Shown piece by piece: positions 6,138 through 13,501 of a stretch of 13,561 nucleotides of DNA. Numbering within the stretch: the stretch's first letter is position 1; the number at the start of each line of letters is the position of its first letter. This DNA is from Clostridiales bacterium UBA1770 (GTDB lineage Bacteria > Bacillota > Clostridia > Oscillospirales > CAG-272). A program made the translations under genes and the position numbers. The stretch lies in assembly GCA_002315325.1 (NCBI GenBank), contig DCGU01000031.1, positions 11,653 to 25,213 on the forward strand. The letters run 5' to 3'. The notes beneath the pieces were generated by a model. The model worked only from the letters and a program-made list of their open reading frames with translations, ran no database searches and was not told where the DNA came from.

Positions 6138-8330
6138 ATGGATTCCAACGTTACCCAAAACATACAGCCAACGTCAACCGGCCATCATAATCACCATGAG
6201 GGGAAAAGCGCGGACGCCCTGCTGAAGGAACTGGACCGCGACAGCCGCAGCCGTGAATTAACGGGGCCCCTGAAAAAGGTCTATTCCCTGCTGTTTGCCG
6301 CCTTTTCGTTGTACGTACTCGGTTCCTCTATGTTATGGAGCAGCCAAACCGAATACACTAAGCTGCCCGTTTTCTTAGGGTTAGTGCTTTTCCTGGGCTA
6401 TTTAAAATATCCGGCCTGCAAACGCGACGCCCTGCGTACCAACTGCATTCCCTGGTACGACCTGCTGGCAGCCGTGCTGTCCCTGGGCTGCTATCTCTAC
6501 TACCCTCTTCGCCAAAACTATATCATTTACTCGGGCGGCCGAATCGGCACCGCAGAAATCATCATCGGTATCATCGGCATTCTTTTGCTGATTGAATTGT
6601 GCCGCCGTTCCACCGGTATCCCGCTGATTGTCGTCGTCGGCCTCTTCGTTGCCTACGCATCGTACTGGCAGCTGTTCGTGGCGCAAATTCCCGGCAAACT
6701 GTTCCTGCGCACTATGATTTATCAGCTGTTCTACAACATTGAAAGCGGTGTCTTCTCCACGCCCATCTCGGTGTGCTGTTCCTTCATCGTTTTGTTCATC
6801 ATCTTCGGTGCCTTCCTGGAAAAGACGGGTATCGGCAGCTTGTTCGTCGATATGGCCAACGCGCTGGTCGGTTTTTCCGCCGGCGGTCCCGCCAAGGTGG
6901 CCGTTATCTCTTCCGCCTTCGTCGGTATGTACTCAGGGTCCTCCGTCGCCAACACCGTCGGTTCGGGCTCCTTCACCATCCCGGCCATGAAAAAGGTGGG
7001 CTACCGCCCCGAGTTTGCCGCTGCCGTTGAAGCAGCCGCCTCCACCGGCGGTCAGATTATGCCCCCCATTATGGGTGCCGCCGCCTTCCTGATGGCGCAA
7101 ATCACGGGTGTGCCCTATTACACCATCGTCCTGGCTGCCATCCTGCCCGCCTTCCTGTATTTTGCCGGCATTTTCCTTATGGTGCATTTTGAGGCAAAAC
7201 GCTATGGCCTGAAGGGGCTGCCCAAGGATGCCATCCCGAACTTTTTCCGCCTGCTCATCACCCGCGGCTATCTGCTGCTGCCCATCGTGGTATTGGTCAT
7301 TTGCATGAATCAATACACGCCGGCACTGTCCGCCTGCATTGCCATTTTGGTGGCGATGATGGTCAGCTTGCTGGACGTCAACGTATTTGCAGACTTAAAG
7401 AATAAAGAAACCCGCGGCAAGGCACTCAAATCCATTGGCATGGCGCTCATCCCCGTGGCCGTACTGTTCCTGTGCAAATGGATTCTGCCCCTGCTGCTGC
7501 AGAGCGCGCCCATCGGTTACGCGGTGTTTGCCGCCATGGTGGCCGCCACAATCTGCTCGATATTTACAAAGGATGCGCCGCTGAATCCCGCACTTCTTTT
7601 ACAGACGCTGGAAAGCGGTACCAACAGCAGTGCCGGCGTGGCCGTTGCCTGCGGCATGGCCGGTATCATTGCCGGCGTCGTTGCCTCGACGGGTTTGGGT
7701 TCCGCCCTTATGACCGCCATTCTGCCGGTTGCCGAGAAGTCCATCTTCTTAGCGCTGTTCCTCACCATGCTGTGCTGCATCGTGCTGGGCATGGGCGTAC
7801 CGACGACCGCCAACTACGTTATCATGGCCACCATCACGGCGCCCATTCTGGTCAAGATGGGCATCCCGCTGCTGGCCGCCCATATGTTCGTCTTCTATTT
7901 CGGTATCGTTGCCGATATCACCCCGCCCGTTGCATTGGCCGCCTATGCCGGCTCCGCCATTGCCAAGTCCAACCCGCTGAAAACCGGCGTCACGGCCACC
8001 AAGCTGGCCATCGGCGCTTTCCTGGTGCCCTACATCTTTGCCCTGAGCCCCGATATGCTGTTGATTGACGCCAACGTTTGGAACGTCATTCTCATCGTGC
8101 TGACCTCCATCGTCGGTATGTTCGGTATCGCCACGGGTATGGAGGGTTACTGTCTGCGTCACGCTTCCGTTATCGAACGCCTGCTGCTGATTGCCGGCGG
8201 CGTCGTATTGGTCATCCCCGGGTGGCTGACAGACGTTATCGGCATAGTACTTGTCGGCGGCGTCATTGCTTTTCAATGGGCTGTGAAAAAAGGTCAGAAC
8301 GGAAAAGCAGAAACGGCTGACAATAATTGA
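6138..8330 (+). CDS. TRAP transporter permease, fused 4TM/12TM (TAXI type)
   Basis: A 730-residue integral membrane protein with small (DctQ-like) and large (DctM-like) TRAP subunits in one chain, as usual for TAXI systems. A cytoplasmic N-terminal tail of about 45 residues contains GHHNHHEG. Many membrane helices follow. DctM-like signatures include VGMYSGSSVANTVGSGSFTIP, STGGQIMPPIMGAAAF and, in the second half, MGVPTTANYVIMATITAP and GIVADITPPVALAAYAGSAIA. It couples ion gradients to uptake of the ligand supplied by the upstream lipoprotein. The start is ATG 6138 with AAAGGAG at 6126-6132. The last hundred residues hold extra hydrophobic segments and end in a hydrophilic tail. The substrate and coupling ion cannot be read from sequence. 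Confidence 0.95.
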   Translation: MDSNVTQNIQPTSTGHHNHHEGKSADALLKELDRDSRSRELTGPLKKVYSLLFAAFSLYVLGSSMLWSSQTEYTKLPVFLGLVLFLGYLKYPACKRDALRTNCIPWYDLLAAVLSLGCYLYYPLRQNYIIYSGGRIGTAEIIIGIIGILLLIELCRRSTGIPLIVVVGLFVAYASYWQLFVAQIPGKLFLRTMIYQLFYNIESGVFSTPISVCCSFIVLFIIFGAFLEKTGIGSLFVDMANALVGFSAGGPAKVAVISSAFVGMYSGSSVANTVGSGSFTIPAMKKVGYRPEFAAAVEAAASTGGQIMPPIMGAAAFLMAQITGVPYYTIVLAAILPAFLYFAGIFLMVHFEAKRYGLKGLPKDAIPNFFRLLITRGYLLLPIVVLVICMNQYTPALSACIAILVAMMVSLLDVNVFADLKNKETRGKALKSIGMALIPVAVLFLCKWILPLLLQSAPIGYAVFAAMVAATICSIFTKDAPLNPALLLQTLESGTNSSAGVAVACGMAGIIAGVVASTGLGSALMTAILPVAEKSIFLALFLTMLCCIVLGMGVPTTANYVIMATITAPILVKMGIPLLAAHMFVFYFGIVADITPPVALAAYAGSAIAKSNPLKTGVTATKLAIGAFLVPYIFALSPDMLLIDANVWNVILIVLTSIVGMFGIATGMEGYCLRHASVIERLLLIAGGVVLVIPGWLTDVIGIVLVGGVIAFQWAVKKGQNGKAETADNN

Positions 8331-8384
8331 GTTCCAATCTTTTTTCGTATCTGATTTTATAAGCATGTAATCTTCACTTTCAAC

Positions 8385-8416
8385 AGAGACTGTCGAACAC
8401 CGTTTCGGCAGTCTCT
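8385..8416 (+). terminator. Intrinsic terminator of the TAXI-TRAP operon
   Basis: AGAGACTG (8385-8392) pairs with CAGTCTCT (8409-8416). A T-G wobble and CGAA/TTCG extend it to a 13-step stem with loop CACCGT. The T-rich TCTTTGTTCTTTG that follows completes a plausible terminator, 54 nt after the permease stop. Confidence 0.8.
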
Positions 8417-8455
8417 TCTTTGTTCTTTGATTCACACACTTCACACAACCTTCAA

Positions 8456-8484
8456 TTGATTTTTCACACGTTTTATGCTACAAT
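8456..8484 (+). promoter_or_regulatory. Sigma-A-like promoter of the LiaF-like/P-loop gene pair
   Basis: TTGATT at 8456-8461 and TACAAT at 8479-8484 are separated by 17 bp, each close to consensus. Transcription would begin near 8491 and reach ATG 8539 after about 48 nt. The site lies directly downstream of the TRAP terminator. Confidence 0.75.
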
Positions 8485-8538
8485 ATTAATACGGGAACGT
8501 ACCGTTTGTCGATTCATAAAACGGAGGTTTATACCGAA

Positions 8539-8964
8539 ATGAAAAAGAAAATCAATGCCGTGATTCTCGGCGCACTGATCATTGTCATCGGCCTGGGGCT
8601 GCTGGGCAACGGGCTGTTTGATTGGCAGTTAAAGCTCTTCTTCCCCGGCTGGTGGGCGCTGGCACTCGCCGTTCTTTGCATCGTTATGATTGTGAACTAC
8701 GGCCCCGAGCCCTGGAACGTCCTGGGTACCTGCATCTTCGCCTTTTTGTTTGCCCGTTATTATATTCCCGCGCTGGAATCCGTTAACCTGTGGGCAAGCC
8801 TTGGCGGCTGCGTCGTCATTTACGCCGGCGTGCAAATCATCACGGATGCCTGCCGCGGCAAAAAGCGTGTCACCGCCGGCAAAACGACCGTCACCAAAGA
8901 CGGTGAAACCGTCGTCATCGAGGTCACCGGTACAGACAAAACGGACGACAGCGAAAACAAATAA
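8539..8964 (+). CDS. LiaF-like transmembrane-domain protein (DUF5668-like)
   Basis: A 141-residue membrane protein with four hydrophobic segments (about 5-24, 35-54, 61-75 and 84-101), then a hydrophilic, charged tail of about 40 residues rich in Thr, Lys and Asp. The segment LGNGLFDWQLKLFFPGWWAL resembles the membrane domain of LiaF and related cell-wall-stress proteins of Firmicutes, where an aromatic F(F)PGWW motif joins helices one and two. LiaF-type proteins sense or damp envelope stress through two-component systems; this one lacks the C-terminal LiaF beta domain. GGAGG at 8523-8527 sets the start at 8539. It shares a promoter with the P-loop gene 35 nt downstream, and a two-component system lies beyond that pair's terminator. 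A functional link is only inferred. Confidence 0.75.
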   Translation: MKKKINAVILGALIIVIGLGLLGNGLFDWQLKLFFPGWWALALAVLCIVMIVNYGPEPWNVLGTCIFAFLFARYYIPALESVNLWASLGGCVVIYAGVQIITDACRGKKRVTAGKTTVTKDGETVVIEVTGTDKTDDSENK

Positions 8965-8999
8965 CCAACGAAAAAGAAAAAAAATATAAGGAGTTCACT

Positions 9000-9269
9000 A
9001 TGCAACTGATTATCGGCGGTAAAGGTACCGGAAAAACAAAGAAACTCATTCTGATGTCCCTGGAGACGGGCGCACCCATCGTATGCGAGGACGACGCAGA
9101 AAAGGAAGCCATCGCACGCAAGAGCCTGGACCACTTCGGCCGCGGCTGTACGGTCTGCACCATTGAAGAAGCCAAGGAGTTTGACACCGTATTGGTACGC
9201 GATGCCGGAGCCCTTTTGAGCAAGCTGCTGGGCGCAACCGTTGCCGGTATGTCCATTACGAACGACTGA
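9000..9269 (+). CDS. Small P-loop protein of unknown function
   Basis: An 89-residue protein that starts almost directly with a Walker A motif: LIIGGKGTGKTKKL (Lys12, Thr13). The rest is short. A second strand-like segment (APIVCEDD), TVCTIEEA, and then FDTVLVRDAG could serve as a Walker B-like strand ending in Asp. The C-terminus is a small hydrophobic stretch (ALLSKLLGATVAGMSI). It is far shorter than any standard P-loop NTPase and lacks visible sensor or arginine-finger elements. It may bind nucleotide without turnover or act as part of an oligomer. AAGGAG precedes the ATG at good spacing, and a strong terminator follows. It is probably cotranscribed with the LiaF-like gene. I do not recognise a named family. 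Confidence 0.8.
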   Translation: MQLIIGGKGTGKTKKLILMSLETGAPIVCEDDAEKEAIARKSLDHFGRGCTVCTIEEAKEFDTVLVRDAGALLSKLLGATVAGMSITND

Positions 9270-9297
9270 CGATTGAGCACTGCCGTCGCAGTTCGAT

Positions 9298-9339
9298 AAA
9301 AAGAAGGTAGGAACCGTTCCCGGTGCCTATCTTCTTTTT
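9298..9339 (+). terminator. Intrinsic terminator after the P-loop gene
   Basis: AAAAAGAAGGTAGG (9298-9311) pairs with CCTATCTTCTTTTT (9326-9339) with one G-T wobble. An inner ACCG/CGGT stem caps it with loop TTCC. The A-run before and T-run after make it look bidirectional, and it separates this pair from the two-component operon. Confidence 0.9.
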
Positions 9340-9361
9340 GCTATCGTGCATTTCACGCACG

Positions 9362-9395
9362 TTTTAAGGTTTGTTTTAAAGAATGGATTTATACT
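9362..9395 (+). promoter_or_regulatory. Probable promoter of the two-component operon with TTTTAA repeats
   Basis: TATACT at 9390-9395 is a good -10, but nothing resembling a -35 hexamer sits 17 bp upstream. Instead two direct TTTTAA repeats lie at 9362-9367 and 9374-9379 (12-bp period), covering the -35 area. This layout fits a promoter activated by a DNA-binding response regulator, possibly its own product. Confidence 0.45.
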
Positions 9396-9435
9396 TGAGC
9401 ACAAAAAAAGATACGCAGAATGGGAGGACAACGTC

Positions 9436-10113
9436 ATGCGTGTATTGATAGCCGAAGACGAGCAGGCATTGGCCAAGGCGCTTGTCAAAATACTGGAGAA
9501 AAATAACTACACGGCCGAAGCGGTATACGACGGTGAGGCAGCGTCCGATTATTTGGAAACGGGCAACTACGACGTTGCCATCTTGGACATTATGATGCCC
9601 AAGCGCGACGGCATCACCGTACTGAAAACGGCACGTGCCGCCGGCAATCAGATTCCGATCTTGATGCTGACCGCCAAGTCCGAGGTGGAAGACCGCGTGG
9701 CGGGACTGGACAGCGGCGCCAACGACTACCTGCCCAAACCGTTTGACACCCGTGAACTGCTCGCCCGCCTTCGTGCCATCACGCGCACCAAAACGGAAGC
9801 CGATACCAAATTGACCTATGGCAACGTCACGCTGGACCGTGCCACCTTTGAACTGTCCTCCCCCTACGGCAGTTTCCGCCTGGCCAATAAGGAATTCCAA
9901 ATGATGGAATTCTTCATGGCTAACCCGCGCCAAATCCTGTCTGCCGACCGCTTTATGGAAAAGATTTGGGGACCGGACAGTCCGGCAGAACTCAACGTCG
10001 TATGGGTCTATATTTCCTACCTGCGTAAAAAACTGACCGCCCTGCATGCAAGCGTCCAAATCAAAGCGTCGCGCAACGCGGGCTATTCGTTGGAGGATGC
10101 CGATGATCAATAA
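9436..10113 (+). CDS. OmpR/PhoB-family response regulator
   Basis: A 225-residue two-domain regulator. The receiver domain (1-115) has the acidic pair Glu7/Asp8, phospho-acceptor Asp51 in VAILDIMMP, Thr79 (MLTAKSE) and Lys101 (NDYLPKPFD). The C-terminal winged-helix DNA-binding domain (about 130-223) shows LTYGNVTLD, the LANKEFQMMEFF helix, VVWVYISYLRKKL and an RNAGYSLE end. It is phosphorylated by the histidine kinase encoded by the next gene and controls transcription. ATG 9436 is chosen for GGGAGG just upstream and because the beta-1 strand begins at once; the longer frame to 9346 adds 30 unrelated residues. Its stop overlaps the kinase start by 11 nt. Target genes are unknown; the LiaF-like pair upstream is a candidate. 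Confidence 0.96.
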   Translation: MRVLIAEDEQALAKALVKILEKNNYTAEAVYDGEAASDYLETGNYDVAILDIMMPKRDGITVLKTARAAGNQIPILMLTAKSEVEDRVAGLDSGANDYLPKPFDTRELLARLRAITRTKTEADTKLTYGNVTLDRATFELSSPYGSFRLANKEFQMMEFFMANPRQILSADRFMEKIWGPDSPAELNVVWVYISYLRKKLTALHASVQIKASRNAGYSLEDADDQ

Positions 10114-11350
10114 ATTAAAGCGCAGGTTTACCGTACTGGCAACCGTCTCCATGGTGGTGCTGATGACGGTGCTGGTGCTGATTATGAACATCGTCAACTA
10201 TACCTCGGTTGTCAACGACAGTGACACCGTCATTGACGTGCTGGCACAGCCCAACGCGCCGTTTGCCGATTTTTTCACCCGCCCGGACAAACAGCCGGCG
10301 GAAATCGTGGACGCGTTCATCCCCCGCGGTATGTCCCCGGAGGTTCCCTATGAATCCCGTTATTTTACCGTCACGGTGGATGCCGACGGCACCGTACAGG
10401 AGTCGGACCTGTCGCGCATTATTTCGGTGGACAGCGATTCGATGAATGCCTATATTCAAACGGCCCTGGCCAATGACAACGAACGCGGATTTGTCGGACA
10501 ATTCCGCTATTTGAAACAAACGTCCGACTTCGGCACGCGCGTCACCTTCCTGGATTGCGGCCGTAAGTTTGATTCCTTCAAAACCTTCTTTTGGACGTCC
10601 GTATGCGTCGGTTTGTTCGGCTGCATCGTCGTTTTCATTGCGTTCCTGCTCGTTTCCGGCAAAATCGTCAAACCCATTGCCGAAAGTTACGAAAAGCAAA
10701 AACGCTTTATTTCGGATGCGGGGCACGAAATCAAAACACCTCTCACCGTTATTAACGCCAACGTCGACCTGCTGGAGTGCGACGGGGAAAAGGAAGAACT
10801 GACCGAAATCCGCAACCAGGCCAAACGCCTCACGGTTTTGACCAACAACCTGGTCAGCCTGTCCAAAATGGAAGAGGCCGAGCACAACGTTCAAAAGATT
10901 GCCCTGCCCCTGTCCGATATCGTTGCCGAGACAGCCAACACGTTTTGCGCCCTTACAAACGTGAACGGTATTACATACACGCGGGAGATTGTACCCGACG
11001 TCAGCATAACGGCGTCGCCCGACATGATACGCCAATTGGTCTCCATTTTATTGGAGAACGCCGTCAAGTACACGTCGGCCGGCGGTTCCGTCTCCGTCAC
11101 GCTGCAAAAAGCGAAAAAGAGTGCGTCACTTTGCGTTTCCAACACAACAAGGGATACCGTCAATCCCGCCGATTTGCCGCGCGTGTTTGACCGTTTCTAC
11201 CGCACCGACGTATCGCGCAATTCCGCAACCGGCGGGCACGGCATCGGGTTGTCCATTGCCAAGGCCATCGTCGACGCGCACAACGGCACGATTACCGCAA
11301 CCACAAAAACGGGAAGCGATTTCTGCGTCACGGCAGAACTGCCCCTGTAA
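10103..11350 (+). CDS. Sensor histidine kinase
   Basis: A 415-residue membrane kinase. TM1 (about 11-31) and TM2 (about 163-185) flank an extracellular sensor region of about 130 residues of no recognised type. Then come the phospho-acceptor domain with His208 in SDAGHEIKTPL and the ATP-binding domain with N box LLENAVKY (Asn319), F-box-like RVFDRFYR (360-367) and G2-type GGHGIGLSIAK (377-387). The usual DxGxG G1 motif is replaced by CVSNTTRD, as in a set of clostridial sensor kinases. The start at 10103 follows GGAGG (10092-10096) and overlaps the regulator stop by 11 nt, so the two are translationally coupled. It phosphorylates the regulator in response to an unknown extracellular signal. 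A strong terminator follows. Confidence 0.95.
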   Translation: MINKLKRRFTVLATVSMVVLMTVLVLIMNIVNYTSVVNDSDTVIDVLAQPNAPFADFFTRPDKQPAEIVDAFIPRGMSPEVPYESRYFTVTVDADGTVQESDLSRIISVDSDSMNAYIQTALANDNERGFVGQFRYLKQTSDFGTRVTFLDCGRKFDSFKTFFWTSVCVGLFGCIVVFIAFLLVSGKIVKPIAESYEKQKRFISDAGHEIKTPLTVINANVDLLECDGEKEELTEIRNQAKRLTVLTNNLVSLSKMEEAEHNVQKIALPLSDIVAETANTFCALTNVNGITYTREIVPDVSITASPDMIRQLVSILLENAVKYTSAGGSVSVTLQKAKKSASLCVSNTTRDTVNPADLPRVFDRFYRTDVSRNSATGGHGIGLSIAKAIVDAHNGTITATTKTGSDFCVTAELPL

Positions 11351-11368
11351 ACCAAACCGTTATCCTTT

Positions 11369-11395
11369 GGGATGAGATTTTCTCATCCCTTTTTA
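11369..11395 (+). terminator. Intrinsic terminator of the two-component operon
   Basis: GGGATGAGA (11369-11377) pairs perfectly with TCTCATCCC (11381-11389) around a TTT loop, followed by six T's. It lies 18 nt after the kinase stop. Confidence 0.93.
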
Positions 11396-11449
11396 TTTTC
11401 ATTTAAAATCATTGTGGTAGTATTACCGCTGTTGGGAGGCGATAAACGC

Positions 11450-12049
11450 GTGACGAACGAAGCGTATTACGGTGCCGAATACTGTATCCTGATGAGGCAA
11501 GCCTGTGAGCAGTTGACAGCATTGGTTGAAAAGTGGCGGGCATCCTACGTCGGAGAAACCGACGTACAGCCGATTGTCTATTGCACCCACCGCATTAAAA
11601 GTCCCGAGAGCATGATGCGCAAATTGGCGGCGCGAGGCCTGCCGAACACACCCGAAGCGGCAAAACGGCAAGTCTATGACGGCGTCGGATTTCGCATTGT
11701 CTGCGCTTTTGAAAGCGACGTCTTTCTTATCATACAGCACTTGGAATCCTGCGGGATTTTCACGGTGGAACATAAAAAAGACTACCTTTCTTATCCCAAG
11801 CCCAATGGTTACCGCAGCGTGCATCTTTGCGTGCGCATGAATGACAGCGGCGTTCTTGCCGAAATTCAGGTGCGGACCATTGCCATGGACTGCTGGGCCA
11901 CGTTGGAACATCAACTGCGTTACAAGAAGAACGTGGCAAACGACACCCTGTTGAAATCCGAGCTCAAACGCTGTGCCGACGAAATTGCCTCGGTTGACCT
12001 GACGATGCAAACCATTCGGGAACTGTTAAAAGAAGCCGATTCATTTTAA
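11450..12049 (+). CDS. Small alarmone synthetase, RelA/SpoT synthetase domain only
   Basis: A 199-residue cytosolic enzyme that transfers pyrophosphate from ATP to GDP or GTP, making (p)ppGpp-type alarmones. Motifs in order: HRIKSPESMMRKL (47-59), VYDGVGFRIV with Asp77, DYLSYPKPNGYRSVHL (111-126, nucleotide-binding Tyr121), AEIQVRT with catalytic Glu138, and WATLEHQLRYKK (149-160). There is no HD hydrolase, TGS or ACT domain, so it is of the RelQ/RelP (YjbM/YwaC) type. GTG 11450 is chosen because GGGAGG lies about 10 nt upstream and the frame's ATG at 11372 falls inside the preceding terminator hairpin. It lies 59 bp before the polyphosphate polymerase-domain gene. RelQ versus RelP cannot be decided here. 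Confidence 0.92.
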   Translation: MTNEAYYGAEYCILMRQACEQLTALVEKWRASYVGETDVQPIVYCTHRIKSPESMMRKLAARGLPNTPEAAKRQVYDGVGFRIVCAFESDVFLIIQHLESCGIFTVEHKKDYLSYPKPNGYRSVHLCVRMNDSGVLAEIQVRTIAMDCWATLEHQLRYKKNVANDTLLKSELKRCADEIASVDLTMQTIRELLKEADSF

Positions 12050-12070
12050 CTGCGTTTTAGTTAGCGGCAC

Positions 12071-12076
12071 TATAAT
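12071..12076 (+). promoter_or_regulatory. Possible -10 element before the VTC-domain gene
   Basis: TATAAT is a perfect -10 hexamer, but the expected -35 position (about 12047-12053) is poor. GCGG and CCGC flank the hexamer as a short inverted repeat (12064-12067 and 12078-12081), which could be an operator or chance. If used, it would let the VTC/DUF4956 pair be expressed apart from the alarmone gene. Confidence 0.4.
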
Positions 12077-12108
12077 ACCGCCATCAATCAAGAGAGGAGA
12101 TAAATCAT

Positions 12109-12780
12109 ATGAAGTTTCGCCATGAATGGAAACACGAAATCAACGCCGCGGACAAACTGGTGCTGACGTCGCGGCTGAACGCCGTCATGCGCAAAGATGC
12201 CCATTCGATAGACGGATTATACCACAGCCGCACGTTGTATTTTGATAATATATTCGACAAAGCGCTGCGGGAAAAAGTGGACGGCGTCAATATGCGGGAA
12301 AAATTCCGCATCCGTTTTTATAACGGGGACCTGTCCTATATTACCCTGGAACGCAAAAGCAAAATCAACGGATTGTGCAACAAAATCAGCGCAGACCTCA
12401 CCGCCGCCGAAACGCAAAAGATTGTGGACGGCGACGTTGGCTGGATGCGGGATGACCCGCGTCCCCTTGTCGTCGAATTGTATGCCAAGATGCAATCGCA
12501 GGGCCTAAAGCCACGTACCATCGTGGAATACACGCGTGAGGCCTACGTCTTTGGTCCCGGCAACGTCCGCGTGACCTTCGACTACGATATCCGCACCGGG
12601 GATTTCCGCACCGATTTTTTGAAACCCGAAACGCTGACGCTGCCCATCCCGAACTGCCCCATCATACTGGAGGTCAAATGGGATGAATTCCTGCCGGATA
12701 TTATCCGGGACGCCGTCACGTTGGAAGGTCGGCACGTATCCGCCTTTTCCAAATACGAACAATGCCGCATTTTCGGATGA
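12109..12780 (+). CDS. VTC-domain protein (polyphosphate polymerase domain)
   Basis: A 223-residue protein of the VTC family, a triphosphate-tunnel fold. In yeast the Vtc4 domain makes polyphosphate from ATP; the role of bacterial members is mostly untested. Basic and acidic tunnel residues are visible: RHEWKHEI (4-11), REKFRIRFY (Arg67, Arg69), LERKSK (Glu81, Lys83, Lys85), NKI (Lys92), RTIVEYTREAYV (Arg136, Arg143), VRVTFDYD (Arg154) and ILEVKWDEFLPDII (Glu188, Lys190). There is no membrane segment, so it is soluble or held by the DUF4956 membrane protein encoded 49 bp downstream, a common bacterial pairing. The start has AGAGGAG just upstream. The tunnel residues look intact, so a polyphosphate or tripolyphosphate activity is plausible but unproven. 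Confidence 0.9.
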   Translation: MKFRHEWKHEINAADKLVLTSRLNAVMRKDAHSIDGLYHSRTLYFDNIFDKALREKVDGVNMREKFRIRFYNGDLSYITLERKSKINGLCNKISADLTAAETQKIVDGDVGWMRDDPRPLVVELYAKMQSQGLKPRTIVEYTREAYVFGPGNVRVTFDYDIRTGDFRTDFLKPETLTLPIPNCPIILEVKWDEFLPDIIRDAVTLEGRHVSAFSKYEQCRIFG

Positions 12781-12829
12781 ACCAAGGACCCTATTCATAA
12801 TTAAAAATAAAAAAAGGAAGATTTTTATC

Positions 12830-13501
12830 ATGACATTCAAGGACATTTTTACCTCAAACTTTCTGGAAAACGTAACGTCGGTCAGCGTGCTGGACATGCT
12901 CTTGACCATTGCACTGGCCTTTGGCCTGGGCATCTTCATCTTTTACGTGTATAAGAAGACCTACCGCGGCGTGATGTATTCGTCCTCCTTCGGTGTGACG
13001 CTCATCGCGCTCACCATGATTACCTCGCAGGTCATTTTGGCGGTCACCTCCAACGTCGTGCTGTCACTGGGTATGGTCGGTGCCCTTTCCATCGTCCGTT
13101 TCCGTACCGCCATCAAAGAACCGCTTGACATTGCCTTCCTGTTCTGGTCGATTGCCGCCGGCATTATTTTGGCCGCCGGTATGATCCCCCTGGCCATCAT
13201 CGGCAGCGTCGTCATCGGTCTGATTCTTTTGTTCTTCGTTAACAAAAAGTCCCACAAGAACCCCTATATCGTGGTGATTGCCTGTGCCGATCACGACGCC
13301 GAAACACAGGCCATGGCCTATTTGCAGGCACAAACCGAACGTTGCATTGTCAAATCCAAGTCTGCGCAAAAGGGTATGATTGAAATCAACGCCGAAATCC
13401 GTTTGAAGGACGACAACACTGACTTCATCAACACGTTGTCCGGCATGAACGGCGTCAACAGCGCCGCACTCGTCAGCTTCAACGGAGAGTACATGGCATA
13501 A
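12830..13501 (+). CDS. DUF4956-family membrane protein
   Basis: A 223-residue protein with about four hydrophobic segments (near 20-42, 53-72, 74-84 and 102-137) and a soluble C-terminal domain (about 145-223) rich in charged residues. The GMVGALSIVRFRTAIKEPLDIAFLFWSIAAG segment (begins near residue 83) is characteristic of DUF4956. Members usually follow a VTC-domain gene, and sometimes a CotH-like gene is near. The function is unknown; it may anchor or export the product of the VTC protein. ATG 12830 is chosen for AAGGAAG upstream; the longer frame to 12683 overlaps the VTC coding region. No terminator is visible in the 60 bases left after the stop. Confidence 0.9.
   Translation: MTFKDIFTSNFLENVTSVSVLDMLLTIALAFGLGIFIFYVYKKTYRGVMYSSSFGVTLIALTMITSQVILAVTSNVVLSLGMVGALSIVRFRTAIKEPLDIAFLFWSIAAGIILAAGMIPLAIIGSVVIGLILLFFVNKKSHKNPYIVVIACADHDAETQAMAYLQAQTERCIVKSKSAQKGMIEINAEIRLKDDNTDFINTLSGMNGVNSAALVSFNGEYMA

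Noticed and set aside
10046..10102. ATG 10046 or 10097 as kinase start
   Set aside because: 10046 lies deep in the regulator gene; 10097 abuts the GGAGG itself, leaving no spacing. ATG 10103 is well placed.
11372..11449. ATG 11372 as start of the alarmone synthetase
   Set aside because: It lies inside the terminator hairpin 11369-11389, has no ribosome site, and encodes a hydrophobic stretch foreign to the family; GTG 11450 has GGGAGG.
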